From: Erythrobacteraceae bacterium WH01K
GTDB taxonomy: Bacteria; Pseudomonadota; Alphaproteobacteria; Sphingomonadales; Sphingomonadaceae
DNA: 64,000 bases
Reading direction: 5' to 3'
Assembly (NCBI GenBank): GCA_027941995.1
Contig: CP115966.1
Coordinates: 744,001 to 808,000 of the forward strand
The notes beneath the pieces are model-generated. The model made no database searches, was not told the origin of the DNA, and saw only the letters and a program-made list of their open reading frames with translations. The first letter of the stretch is position 1, and every line of letters begins with the position of its first letter. Shown piece by piece: positions 16,908 to 25,414 of the stretch. A program made the translations under genes and the position numbers.

Positions 16908-17327
16908 TTATTCTGATCGAGTTGCAATCCCCATCGCTTTCATCAGCCTTCGGGCTGCGAACCAGATTGCGTATCGGCCGCTTTCGCCTACCATATCGCG
17001 AAGGAAATAATCGTAGGTTTCCCGATCATCCTTTGCAGCAGCAGTAGCGCAGTCGACCATCAGCATCTCGTCGTAGCTCATGCGTGGCTGGCATGGCGGG
17101 TTAAGCGCGATAGGCTCCGGCAATGCTCGACCGAACTCGTCGAGGAAAACGTGGAAGCGGCGGACCGCGCCTGGTGTGCCGAGATGTTCTGCCAAGCGCT
17201 GCGCGCAATAACATTTTCGAGATCTGGCAATATGCGTGTAGCGTAATGCGCAGACGATGCGCGCATGCAGTTCTGGCACGTTCCGAATATCGGGAGTGCT
17301 GGTCAGCGCAGCCAGATCAAATGGCAT
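16908..17327 (-). CDS. Uncharacterised protein with Cys pair (139 aa)
   Basis: Real part of a longer open frame, started at ATG 17327 (MPFDLAALTSTPDIRN), which overlaps the end of the upstream gene by 11 bp. The protein is mostly helical, has RSRKCYCAQRLAEHLG near residues 34-49, a conserved-looking PCQPRMSYDE and an amphipathic C-terminus; no signal peptide or membrane helix. I do not recognise the family by name. The similar layout of the preceding protein (Arg-x-Cys-x-Cys-x-x-Arg, then an LG/VL element) suggests that the two are a partner pair or distant paralogues. They are divergent from a PepSY membrane protein gene, so a role in iron or redox physiology is possible but unproven. Confidence 0.6.
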   Translation of the reverse strand: MPFDLAALTSTPDIRNVPELHARIVCALRYTHIARSRKCYCAQRLAEHLGTPGAVRRFHVFLDEFGRALPEPIALNPPCQPRMSYDEMLMVDCATAAAKDDRETYDYFLRDMVGESGRYAIWFAARRLMKAMGIATRSE

Positions 17328-17772
17328 TGGACATACTCGGCTTGACCGCATTGAACGGACAAGAAGCTTGAGAGTTAGTGGGGGCTGGGATCTCTCGCTC
17401 GGGCCACTCAAGTGCCCGTCGGACTGCCATCGCAGCCCAATGAACAGCGCCTGGTAAACCGTGCGGGACAGTCGAATTCCCGTTACGTCCCCCAAGAGAG
17501 GGCGCCGCTTCTAAAACGCCGAGAAGTGCGCTTTCGTCAGAGGAGAACCGGCGCGAGCAGCAACACTCGCGTACCAGGGGTCGTTCAAGCTGCGCTTCGA
17601 TCAGTGCGAAAAGGCTTGCGCAGGCTGGTGCGGTTTCGTCAGGTAGGCGCAGTTCACTGGCCACTTCGTGCATTCTCTCCAACGTGACCACACCTTCTTC
17701 ACGTGCCATCGACCAAAGGCGGAACAAGCGCACCGCGATGGCCTTGCAAAAACGCTCGTCGGGTTCGGCCAT
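17317..17772 (-). CDS. Uncharacterised protein with Cys cluster (151 aa)
   Basis: Starts at ATG 17772, chosen because AAGGAGAG lies 4 nt upstream; the open frame extends further to 17916 without coding character. The sequence is MAEPDERFCKAIAVRLFRLW, then helical regions, then a RECCCSRRFSSDE cluster near residues 65-77 with three adjacent cysteines. The C-terminal 50 residues look less conserved. No membrane segment is seen. It is co-transcribed with the next 139-aa protein gene (11-bp overlap). The Cys triplet could bind a metal or an Fe-S cluster; no known family is recognised with confidence. Confidence 0.62.
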   Translation of the reverse strand: MAEPDERFCKAIAVRLFRLWSMAREEGVVTLERMHEVASELRLPDETAPACASLFALIEAQLERPLVRECCCSRRFSSDESALLGVLEAAPSLGGRNGNSTVPHGLPGAVHWAAMAVRRALEWPEREIPAPTNSQASCPFNAVKPSMSNAI

Positions 17773-17997
17773 CGTTCTCTCCTTGAAACAGATTGTCAGG
17801 TTTCCAGCGGCGCGATACGCGCTCGATTGGCTGGGTTTTTTCGTCCGCGAAGTGCGAACAGGCCGTGGCCGATAGCCAACCCCAGAAGGCTGACAGTAGT
17901 CGCAAGCACGATACACGGCGATCCCAGATTACGAGATCGTATCGGGCGTGAACGAGCCAGGCCGAAACGTCCGCCTCGGCGCGTCCTTCCGCTTCTG

Positions 17998-19107
17998 ATG
18001 CGCGTACGCCCCGCCTTCCGTTTCTGGCACCGCTGGTTCGGGGTCCTGGGCGGGGCGTGGCTCATCCTGCTGGCCATTACCGGGTGCGCGATCGCCTGGT
18101 ATGACGAGCTCGATGGACTGCTGAACCCGGATCTGCGCTATGCCGAGCTCACCACCGGCACGCCGGCTTCGATGGACGACGTGGTGGCGAGTGCGGAGGA
18201 GGCCTTACCGGGGTTTGCACCCGGAAACATCCTGCTGTCGCAATCGCCGGATCGAACGCATTGGCTGATCGGTCGCCAAACCCTTTCCGACGATACCGCA
18301 CGGCCTCTCCAGGTATTCGTCGATCCCGACACGGCAGAGGTGACGGGGTGGCGTGAGAGCGGTCAGATCAGCCTTCATCGGCACTATCTGCCTGATCTGC
18401 TCTACGGGCTTCATACCGACCTTCTTCTAGGCCGGACCGGAGTGCTGATTGTCGGGTTCCTGGCGCTTGCCTGGCTGCTCGATCACCTTCTGTCGCTACC
18501 GCTGGCCTTTCCGCGATTGCGCGGTGCCATGGCCGCGTTTCGCATCGGCGGACATGCCGGGTCGCTGCGCCAACTTTGGGATCGCCACCGGGCGAGCGCG
18601 CTGTGGCTCTGGCCCATAACCGCAATGCTGGCCCTTACCGGCACGACGCTCAGCTTTCCCGAAGAGAGCCGGCATCTTGTCGAGCCACTGTCCCCGATCA
18701 GCGACCGGTTGCACTATGACATGGAGGAACGCGGCCCGCCGGACACACCGATCGGCATCGATGCGGCGATTGCGCGGGTCACGCTGGACAGGGCGGTGGT
18801 TCACAGCGTGCGCCCCCATCCCGAAATCGGCCTCTATGCTGTTCGGACTTTCGACGATCGCGATGTCGACAACCAGGGGCGGTTGTGGACCTATGTCGAC
18901 ATGGCGACCGGCGCGGTTGTGGCGAAGCGCCACGATGCCGGGCAAAGCGGGGGCGACACCTTCTTCCTCTGGCAATACGCTCTACATTCGGGGCATGCCT
19001 TCGGCCTCGTGGGGCGACTGCTTGTCACCTTGGCTGGACTGGTGACGATCTATTTGAGCTTCTCAGGCTATCGCCTGTGGTGGAAACGCAGGCGGCGGGG
19101 ACTCTAG
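17998..19107 (+). CDS. PepSY-associated membrane protein (iron-uptake type)
   Basis: 369-aa PepSY-associated TM-helix protein of the family that accompanies TonB-dependent siderophore receptors and is thought to reduce or release ferric iron at the inner membrane. The first helix follows the typical FRFWHRWFGVLGGAWLILLAITG. PepSY-like segments flank AFRIGGHAGSLRQLWDRHRASALWLWPITAMLALTG, and the last helix is LLVTLAGLVTIYLSFSGYRLWWKRRRR. Histidines in HRHYLPDLLYGLHTD and ALHSGHAFG may ligate haem. The frame is open far upstream, but ATG 17998 gives the family N-terminus; there is no good Shine-Dalgarno. No receptor gene is adjacent, unlike the second PepSY protein at the right edge of the window, so this copy may be a relic of a dismantled uptake locus. 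Confidence 0.82.
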   Translation: MRVRPAFRFWHRWFGVLGGAWLILLAITGCAIAWYDELDGLLNPDLRYAELTTGTPASMDDVVASAEEALPGFAPGNILLSQSPDRTHWLIGRQTLSDDTARPLQVFVDPDTAEVTGWRESGQISLHRHYLPDLLYGLHTDLLLGRTGVLIVGFLALAWLLDHLLSLPLAFPRLRGAMAAFRIGGHAGSLRQLWDRHRASALWLWPITAMLALTGTTLSFPEESRHLVEPLSPISDRLHYDMEERGPPDTPIGIDAAIARVTLDRAVVHSVRPHPEIGLYAVRTFDDRDVDNQGRLWTYVDMATGAVVAKRHDAGQSGGDTFFLWQYALHSGHAFGLVGRLLVTLAGLVTIYLSFSGYRLWWKRRRRGL

Positions 19108-19638
19108 TTAGATAGTCGACGGTGCCGACGTCGATCATTTTCGTTGAGCCATATTTACCCACCCGGCTGGTGCTGACAATATGTGTGTGTGTGTGTCGAG
19201 TTGGTCATCCGATTGGGGTCTCTCTAAGGCATCTGGGTGGCCGCATAGAGATACAGGTTGGTATTCCGCTTCCCTAAGTTCGGGCCTTAAAAACGGACGG
19301 TCCTCTAACGGCCCAGAATCTGACAAAGGTGCCCAGCTTTGTTCGATTTGCCGTCCCGGATATGCGCGTGTCTATCCCCAAATGGAAAATGGTGCCCCAT
19401 AGAAGACGAAGATGGGCACTCAGATCATTGGAGAATTTCCGCCGATTTGCCCTAGTCGCTACCGCTTTGCGCCCCAGTTTCAGTCGTTCAGCCAATTCGG
19501 CGAAATCCAATAAGCCGACACTTGTTAACACGCATTGTCGACCGGATGGGAGACCGAGCTGCGGATCCGACGCGGAAGTGACGCTATTCAGGCAAGGTGT
19601 CACCGGGACTACGTTCAAGGTAGGTGCCGAACGAACCA
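19108..19638. other. 531-bp non-coding stretch holding repeat copy B
   Basis: Contains the full repeat copy B (19310-19441) and a short GT dinucleotide run near 19181-19196. A minus-strand frame (19274-19639) stays open through the repeat and reads GLLDFAELAERLKLGRKAVA followed by the repeat peptide; it may be a decayed short gene. No other gene is seen. Confidence 0.5.
19310..19441 (+). repeat. Dispersed repeat, copy B (full)
   Basis: About 130 bp. The left arm GTGCCCAGCTTTGTTC (19329-19344) is an imperfect inverted repeat of the right arm GACGAAGATGGGCAC (around 19405-19419). Between them are TGCCGTCCCGGATATGCGCG and TCTATCCCCAAATGGAAAAT, then GGTGCCCCATAGAA, and the copy ends CAGATCATTGGAGAATTTCC. 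It lies in the same orientation as copies A, C and D. On the minus strand it reads NDLSAHLRLLWGTIFHLG and onward to NRTKLG without a stop. Confidence 0.85.
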
Positions 19639-21963
19639 TTATTCCTCATCCGGTGTCGCCGCTTCGTCTTCCCGATTGATTGGGCCAAGCCGTATTTCAA
19701 AGACCGGATCGTTGCTCCATTCCAGCACTTGGCGGAAGCCGACGACCAAGCTGCCTACAGTGGTCTCGCTGCCCTCATCCGGTTGGTAGGCGAGGCTCAC
19801 CCGTCCACCAGTCACGGGTGCGTAGCCAATGCGCCGCAAGTGCCGTGCCGAAGTTAGCCACGCAGTTCCGGGCGGCAAGTTCGTTGCGAACACCTCTACG
19901 CCCTCAATGGTCACCACATGGTGCCCTCGCTCGCGCGGCGTCCGTTCGTGTGAAATATCGAAACCGGCGAGTGGGTCGTCGCGTCTGAAGTGCAGCCGTC
20001 CAAGCTGGTCGATCGAATCTTGTGTTGCTACGATAAGGACCGGCTGTTCGCCGACGCGCTCAACGAGAGCGGGCATCGCGCGCCAGAATGTCGGATCGTC
20101 AAGTTTGGCGCCCGCTCGAATCAATTCTCGCGGCGACCTTGCGAATACCTCAAACGCGTATTGGCCCGCCGCCTCGCGAGCGTGTGCCGCGATGAACTCG
20201 GTCCAGTTTAAGGTCGCCTGCTCCATCTCGGGCCGGACAAGCTTGCCTTTTCCGATGCCATTGAAAACAGCCGTCCTCTCCTCGCCCGCTCCCTCATCTG
20301 CGAGGAAGACACTCACCGAGTCAAAAATCGGCACCATTGCGGGCTCGGCAAGAACTTCAGCCTCAATAGCCACCCGCAAATCCTCCATCGCAGCGTCGTC
20401 GATGTCCTTGGCCACTAACCGCTCGCGGCGGCGGCGCTCGATGGCCGAAGTGGTGTCGTCGATCACTCGATTTAGATTTGCGATTGCGGTCGCCGGGTCG
20501 ATGCCCGGCGCCACCGCATGAATGGCTCGCACCAGCCCCGGCGACTCAGTGTCGAGCAACTGCCGGTAACGGTCGAATTCCATCAATATGTCGCGCAGTG
20601 AACGGTCGCCGAGCGGAGGCAGCACCTCATCTGCTGCGATCAAGTCTACTTCTTCGACTACGCCTCCCGAACCCTCGGCCGGCGCGAGCGCGGCTATCAA
20701 AGCCACGTCACCCAGAATGAGTTGCTCGCGATCATTCATGGTAGTCGGCGTGTAGACGCGCCCTGGGACGACGACTTCCTCGCGCATGTTGTCCATGTTA
20801 GCGACTAGCCTGTCGAGCCAATGACCTTGGGTGCCGTCCTGATAGCGTTCGCCGACCAGCTGCAGGCGCATCAGCCCCTCAGTAATCGTCTTGAAGTTGA
20901 GGCCGCCCGCGTTTGGTTCGGTCGGATCCGAGCCGACTCCTCCGACCAGCTCCCGCGCCGTCACGGCAGAGAGGTCTGCAGCGACGCCGCCGCCGATCGA
21001 CCAGACCAACATCAGCGACGCAGTGACAAGCACCACATCCTGCCGCGCCCCGTCAACGATCTGTGCGAAGATGCCGCCGGGCGCAGGTTGCGGTAGGTAG
21101 GGGTGATCTACCCTCGCCGACCGGGCGGCCGCCGCCTGCCATTCACCCTCTAAGAGGTTAGGCATCAACAACCAGGGAAATCGTTCGAACCCGTCGCGCT
21201 CGACATCAAGAAGTGCCGAGCCCGGCCAGCGCACAAGTGCCTCACGAAACAAGCGCGCACCGGTCTTGTCACCGTTCCACACAGCGACCGCTAAGCAATA
21301 GGCGGTGTTACCAAGGTGCTGGCGTAAGAACGGCCAAGCCGAAACGTAACGGGACCACATTTCCTCAGACCGCGCGCTAGCTTCGCCCCGCCACCCATAA
21401 ACCGAAGATGCAGTGGTGAGGTTTGCCTCCCAAGCGCCGACGATGGCTGGCATAACCTTAGCGAATGCACGGGCGTCCGAACCGCTGAGACCCACGCGTT
21501 CGGCTGCGGCGTTAGCATCTCCCTCGACGATCGACCGACGGGTTACCCACGCCTCAATTGCGTGCATCAGTATCGGCTGCAAATCTAAAATGCCCTCGAC
21601 GACCGCCTTAGACAGACGGACGCCGGGTTCGGCGTCGAGTAGGCGATACGGCACGTAAGCAAGCGTTTCGAGAAAGCGCTCTTCGTCGGGGATACGTTCG
21701 GCTGCTCGATCGAACAACCGACGGTATTGGCGGATCCAATCGACGTGCGGCGCGCGCCACGCCAACCCGCCAACCTCTGCATAGCTGAATGGCCGCCCCT
21801 CCTCGGTTTCGGTCGCGTGTAGCCCAAGGAGGAAGCTATGATAGCGAACGAGTTCGTCGAGCGCCCCATCGAAAGCTACAGGCGCGCGTCGGTCGATCTG
21901 TGAGATTGTGCGGTCTGCCAGCTCCTCCATAATCTGCTCTTGGGTCGGAAGATCATCCCTCAT
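19639..21963 (-). CDS. Large uncharacterised soluble protein of a two-gene module
   Basis: 774-aa protein with no membrane segment, no signal peptide and no motif that I recognise (no P-loop, no HD, no protease or nuclease signature). It is mostly helical in the first 500 residues, with Trp/Tyr-rich stretches (PHVDWIRQYRRLFDR, YVSAWPFLRQHLGNTAYCLAVAVW). A charged helical segment near 480-520 contains SAIERRRRERLVAKDIDDAAMEDL. The last 150 residues, FWRAMPALVERVGEQPVLIV and VTIEGVEVFATNLPPGTAWL, look alpha/beta and end in an acidic tail. ATG 21963 has GAGGAG seven nt upstream and overlaps the upstream membrane protein gene by 11 bp, so the two are one operon. The module lies between two copies of the island repeat. 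A defence or surface-sensing role is a guess. Confidence 0.7.
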   Translation of the reverse strand: MRDDLPTQEQIMEELADRTISQIDRRAPVAFDGALDELVRYHSFLLGLHATETEEGRPFSYAEVGGLAWRAPHVDWIRQYRRLFDRAAERIPDEERFLETLAYVPYRLLDAEPGVRLSKAVVEGILDLQPILMHAIEAWVTRRSIVEGDANAAAERVGLSGSDARAFAKVMPAIVGAWEANLTTASSVYGWRGEASARSEEMWSRYVSAWPFLRQHLGNTAYCLAVAVWNGDKTGARLFREALVRWPGSALLDVERDGFERFPWLLMPNLLEGEWQAAAARSARVDHPYLPQPAPGGIFAQIVDGARQDVVLVTASLMLVWSIGGGVAADLSAVTARELVGGVGSDPTEPNAGGLNFKTITEGLMRLQLVGERYQDGTQGHWLDRLVANMDNMREEVVVPGRVYTPTTMNDREQLILGDVALIAALAPAEGSGGVVEEVDLIAADEVLPPLGDRSLRDILMEFDRYRQLLDTESPGLVRAIHAVAPGIDPATAIANLNRVIDDTTSAIERRRRERLVAKDIDDAAMEDLRVAIEAEVLAEPAMVPIFDSVSVFLADEGAGEERTAVFNGIGKGKLVRPEMEQATLNWTEFIAAHAREAAGQYAFEVFARSPRELIRAGAKLDDPTFWRAMPALVERVGEQPVLIVATQDSIDQLGRLHFRRDDPLAGFDISHERTPRERGHHVVTIEGVEVFATNLPPGTAWLTSARHLRRIGYAPVTGGRVSLAYQPDEGSETTVGSLVVGFRQVLEWSNDPVFEIRLGPINREDEAATPDEE

Positions 21964-23038
21964 TGCGACGCTCCTCAAAGCGGAACGCGCAGCGGAGCAA
22001 CCGCCGCTCTAACAGGGTCAAAGGCACGCCACCGTTGCGCCGGCACCATGCGATCCGTCCTCGCATCGGGCGATCTAGTGCAGGTGTAAACCAAATCCGG
22101 GGCACAGAATGAGCCGCCTGACCCGTCGGCGCTGGGTCAGCAGAGCAGCGCTTGATCCATCGGCCAAGCACCCAGCGCACGACGCCCATGTGCACATCGA
22201 CAAGCATCGTGTTCGGCGCGAAGTCAGTCTCGATCTCGATTTCGGCGCCCCTGCCAGAGGAGAATCCGAAGCTCGCTCTGGGCATGCTCGTCTTCGCATC
22301 ACCGCCTGCGGCTCCGTATAATTGCTGGCGAAGGCGGTCGGCCAGCTGGCGAGGCACTACCACATTGGCGGTGTATCGTTCCCGTAGGTGTTCCCGCGCC
22401 GAGCGCTGCACGAAGCGGAAAGTCACTGAGACGAAGTGCGCGACCGCCCACAGGTTTATGACGAACCACGCTGTGTGCGCCGATACCAGCACCAGCTTGA
22501 AAGCCGGCGAGTCTGAACCGCCGCCCAGCAGATGAAGCGCAGTCTGCAGAGGCCAGAAGAACTGGATGGACAAGACGGCTGCGAGTGCGATCCCGCTAGC
22601 GGTAATGCCGAAGAACATTGATTCGTGATAATAGACCTTGACGTCGGTAGTCGCGTCGTCGCGCTGCGCAATGAGTGTGACAAGCGCCAGAGCCAAAGAG
22701 ATTATCGTGAGCAGACCGATCTGCGCACCGAGCAGATAGCTCGGCACCGTCCTCACGATGTCGACTATATACTCCGCTCGTGCCGTCGGCATCTTTGCTA
22801 CGCCAGGCGCAAGGACCCGAGACCATGCCTCGACGTTTAACACAGCGAGATCGACGATTAAGTAGCGGGCTAGGAACAGACTGAACGGAGCGCCCATTAG
22901 GGCTCGCAGCAGTCGGTGGCCGGCTGGATAACGCGCACGGCGCGCAACCGGGTCGCCGGCGAGTTGTCGGCGAACCTCGTGCGCCGCAAACCTACTCACA
23001 CTGTCGGTCGGGCCGCCCGGTCCCCAGCCGATTCCCAT
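21953..23038 (-). CDS. Uncharacterised membrane protein of a two-gene module
   Basis: 361-aa protein with a cytoplasmic-looking basic N-terminus (RRQLAGDPVARRARYPAGHR). At least four hydrophobic segments follow: FSLFLARYLIVDLAVL near 52-67, YLLGAQIGLLTIISLALALVTLI near 101-123, ITASGIALAAVLSIQFFWPL near 148-167, and LVLVSAHTAWFVINLWAVAHFV near 182-203. The C-terminal domain of about 150 residues carries HLRERYTANVVVPRQLADRLRQQL and a Arg/Trp-rich end (MGVVRWVLGRWIKRC). I do not recognise the family. Start ATG 23038 with a weak GAAAG. The 11-bp overlap with the 774-aa protein gene implies a functional pair, with the membrane protein possibly anchoring or signalling to the soluble partner. Confidence 0.7.
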   Translation of the reverse strand: MGIGWGPGGPTDSVSRFAAHEVRRQLAGDPVARRARYPAGHRLLRALMGAPFSLFLARYLIVDLAVLNVEAWSRVLAPGVAKMPTARAEYIVDIVRTVPSYLLGAQIGLLTIISLALALVTLIAQRDDATTDVKVYYHESMFFGITASGIALAAVLSIQFFWPLQTALHLLGGGSDSPAFKLVLVSAHTAWFVINLWAVAHFVSVTFRFVQRSAREHLRERYTANVVVPRQLADRLRQQLYGAAGGDAKTSMPRASFGFSSGRGAEIEIETDFAPNTMLVDVHMGVVRWVLGRWIKRCSADPAPTGQAAHSVPRIWFTPALDRPMRGRIAWCRRNGGVPLTLLERRLLRCAFRFEERRNEG

Positions 23039-23381
23039 CTTTCAACATGCCCCCGTATCGTTGTCGCCGATAGAATATCGCTGCCCAAGAGAAATACGCT
23101 TCTGGCTGGGACGGCACCATCGTGCAAGGGATGGGAATACACATCACCGCAGTGTTGCGGGCCGCGGAAAACCAGCTATCGCAAATGGAGGGAAGCACGC
23201 TGTGTGACAAGTAGAGACGGAACAAACACCCGTATTCAGAGTGTGCCCAAGCAGACATCGAATTCGCTTATTGCGGGTCTGCTAATTCGCTGAACGAAAG
23301 TCCGGTTTTAAGATCATTTACCCAAAACTCGCTCGACGGCAAACGGCCCAGAAGTTTCGTAGAAGCCCAGCTTTGTCCGGT
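23039..23381. other. Intergenic stretch upstream of the J-domain-like gene
   Basis: Between the divergent start of the two-gene module and the J-domain-like frame. The right part is repeat copy C. The remaining 300 bp carries only short, uncharacteristic frames and presumably the promoter of the leftward two-gene unit; no clear promoter hexamers are seen. Confidence 0.4.
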
Positions 23382-23469
23382 ATGGCGTTCCGCACATGGA
23401 CGATTCTATCCGTAAATCGAAAGTGGTGCCCGATAGAAGACAAAGCTGGGCACTCAGATCATTGGGGAA
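23345..23469 (+). repeat. Dispersed repeat, copy C (full, perfect arms)
   Basis: About 125 bp. The arms GCCCAGCTTTGTC (23365-23377) and GACAAAGCTGGGC (23439-23451) are perfect 13-bp inverted repeats. The middle part, TATGGCGTTCCGCACATGGA and CTATCCGTAAATCGAAAGTGG, matches copies B and D, and the copy ends CACTCAGATCATTGGGGA. The element runs straight into the open frame of the J-domain-like gene: the repeat boundary at about 23469 lies inside the codons just before the conserved J-domain sequence. Confidence 0.88.
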
Positions 23470-25310
23470 AAACTGCTTATCGCAACGCCGCCCGGACCTT
23501 ACACCCGGATATCGGCGGTAATGCGTTGGATATGGTCGCACTTAACGCAGCTTTCGCCCGTGTCCTCGACATATTAATGCTCAGTGAGGCGGAGGTATCA
23601 CCTCAGACCGATGAAGGACTTAACCGTCACTATCAGAATGGCACGCGCGGCGGATCAAGCTTCGCCTGCGGTCCAGTTTGTCCAGGTTTTTGGCCAGGAT
23701 CGATCCTGCAATATCCGCGCTCAGCACTCGAGTTCGACATTCTGCTGCGCACCGAAGCGCTTTTGGCAGCAACGGACCTGTTCGATGAGGACCGGCATGC
23801 AAGGCTCGCGCTCGGGTTAGCCTTCAATCCAGCTTGGAGTGCCGATGCAGGTCCGAGCGGGGATACATTCGATAAAGCAGATGCCTGCGAGAAAGTTGCT
23901 GATCTTCTCCGCATTGCTATCGAAGCCACTAAGGAACCGGCGTTGCCTCAAGGCCTGCCTGGCCTGCACGAACTGGGACAGATATGGATACGTGCTGCCA
24001 TCAACGCCTGGATCGAGCATGGCCGGATCTCAGAGCGCGAAAACCTATCTTTAAAAAAGCTCCAAACGCTCGAAGAGCAGGCGTTGGAGGCTGGTCGCTT
24101 CCCATTCGTCGAAGAATGGCGTGAAAAAAGGCTCCGCACAATTTCTGATAGGATTGACCAACCGGGTAGCCGATCAGATGACCGGTTCCAGCTTAATCAC
24201 AGCCTCCAAGCCAAAAACGCGCTACGAAGGGGGCTAATCACTGCGGCAAGATACAAGACGACGGTCGCACGATTAGAGGAAAGACACCACGCCATCGCTG
24301 GCGCGACTGCTGCTATTGTCGAACTCGCCTCGGGACCCGGTTTCATGGCACTTGAACATGATCCCGATGAGGCGGAAAAAACCGTGTCAGTTCGTTTCGT
24401 GCCGGAAAGCGTCCCGGGTTCATCTTTCGGAAATTGGAAACTGGATTCCAAGCAGGCCTGTCGCGCCTATGGCGAAGCATACTATCGGTCCGAAGCGGTC
24501 GAGGGGAAGCTCAAGTTCATTCGTCAGCGATTGTGGATTCTACTTAGTTCTCTTGTCGCCAAACCTGCAAGCTGGGACGCTGACAGAATATTGGCCGCCG
24601 CACACGAGGTCGCCTTATTGGGAGAGGCCGCGCGCGCCAGCCGGGAGGGAGAGGCTGGAAATCACGCCGCCGATCTGCATGAATTCCTCAAGGCGCTAGC
24701 TGCCGAAGACGCGCCGCAACGAGAGGAAAGACTTCGCGCCTTACGGGGGCTCGCGCGAGAAGATTTTCGGGACCATATGCCCGAAGGAGTGGAAGCGGTG
24801 TCGAAAGGCTCACGACCGGATGGTCGCTTCGAATATGGGTCGCCTCTAATGCAGGTCATTCCTTCGCAGGACTATTATCGATCGGCTCTGCGGCCCGTGG
24901 ACGAACTGAAGGCATTCAGTGCCGGCCAACCTTGGTCAGATCCCGAACGAGAAGCTGAGCAGGAAGGGATCCGCTATTATTACGACCACATGCAAAAGCT
25001 TTCAGATCGAATGTTCAATGCGGTCGACGTCGAGCCTGCGAAGAAAAAGATTGCTAAACTTGCGCCTCTGATTCGTGAGGCAGTCTCTCAATCTGTGCCA
25101 CTAAATGCTGCTGCGGAGTGGCAGCTCGGCTATTATATTGACAGACTTACAGGAGCGATGGTCCGGGCACGGCAGTTCGCCGAGGCACTCACCGTCTTAG
25201 AAGAGTACTTTGCTCTACCCGATGCCTATCGTCGACGTTCGACCCCTTCGGAGGAAAAGAGGTTGAGAGCTCGGCTGGCTCGCTGCCGGCGCGATGCAGC
25301 ACGTGCGTGA
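23382..25310 (+). CDS. J-domain-like protein, 5' end inside repeat (possibly truncated)
   Basis: 642 aa if started at ATG 23382 (TTG 23373 is also in frame). Residues 30-66 read KTAYRNAARTLHPDIGGN followed by MVALNAAFARVL. This matches helix II, the invariant HPD (residues 41-43) and helix III of a DnaJ J-domain, which stimulates an Hsp70 ATPase. The helix I that should precede it is replaced by sequence translated from repeat copy C, and no Shine-Dalgarno supports either start. The remaining 570 residues are helical, with a HARLALGLAFNPAW element, a long charged middle part and a C-terminal TPR-like end (QFAEALTVLEEYFALPDAYR); no second known domain is recognised. Either the repeat insertion removed the original start, making this a pseudogene, or the repeat now supplies start and promoter. 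Base composition looks lower in GC than the core genes. Confidence 0.55.
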   Translation: MAFRTWTILSVNRKWCPIEDKAGHSDHWGKTAYRNAARTLHPDIGGNALDMVALNAAFARVLDILMLSEAEVSPQTDEGLNRHYQNGTRGGSSFACGPVCPGFWPGSILQYPRSALEFDILLRTEALLAATDLFDEDRHARLALGLAFNPAWSADAGPSGDTFDKADACEKVADLLRIAIEATKEPALPQGLPGLHELGQIWIRAAINAWIEHGRISERENLSLKKLQTLEEQALEAGRFPFVEEWREKRLRTISDRIDQPGSRSDDRFQLNHSLQAKNALRRGLITAARYKTTVARLEERHHAIAGATAAIVELASGPGFMALEHDPDEAEKTVSVRFVPESVPGSSFGNWKLDSKQACRAYGEAYYRSEAVEGKLKFIRQRLWILLSSLVAKPASWDADRILAAAHEVALLGEAARASREGEAGNHAADLHEFLKALAAEDAPQREERLRALRGLAREDFRDHMPEGVEAVSKGSRPDGRFEYGSPLMQVIPSQDYYRSALRPVDELKAFSAGQPWSDPEREAEQEGIRYYYDHMQKLSDRMFNAVDVEPAKKKIAKLAPLIREAVSQSVPLNAAAEWQLGYYIDRLTGAMVRARQFAEALTVLEEYFALPDAYRRRSTPSEEKRLRARLARCRRDAARA

Positions 25311-25414
25311 TTTGTATAGGATCGTCGCTTCCCCGTAGCGGAGCCGGAGTGTCCATTGAAAAGTTGAATTTCAATTTCGGACAGTTCGCTTTTGGGGGCA
25401 GAAAGCGATGTTGG

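Noticed and set aside
23345-23469. Integron attC site
   Set aside because: The element is palindromic and of suitable length, but no GTTRRRY/RYYYAAC core sites and no tyrosine integron integrase are seen, and gene orientations between copies differ.
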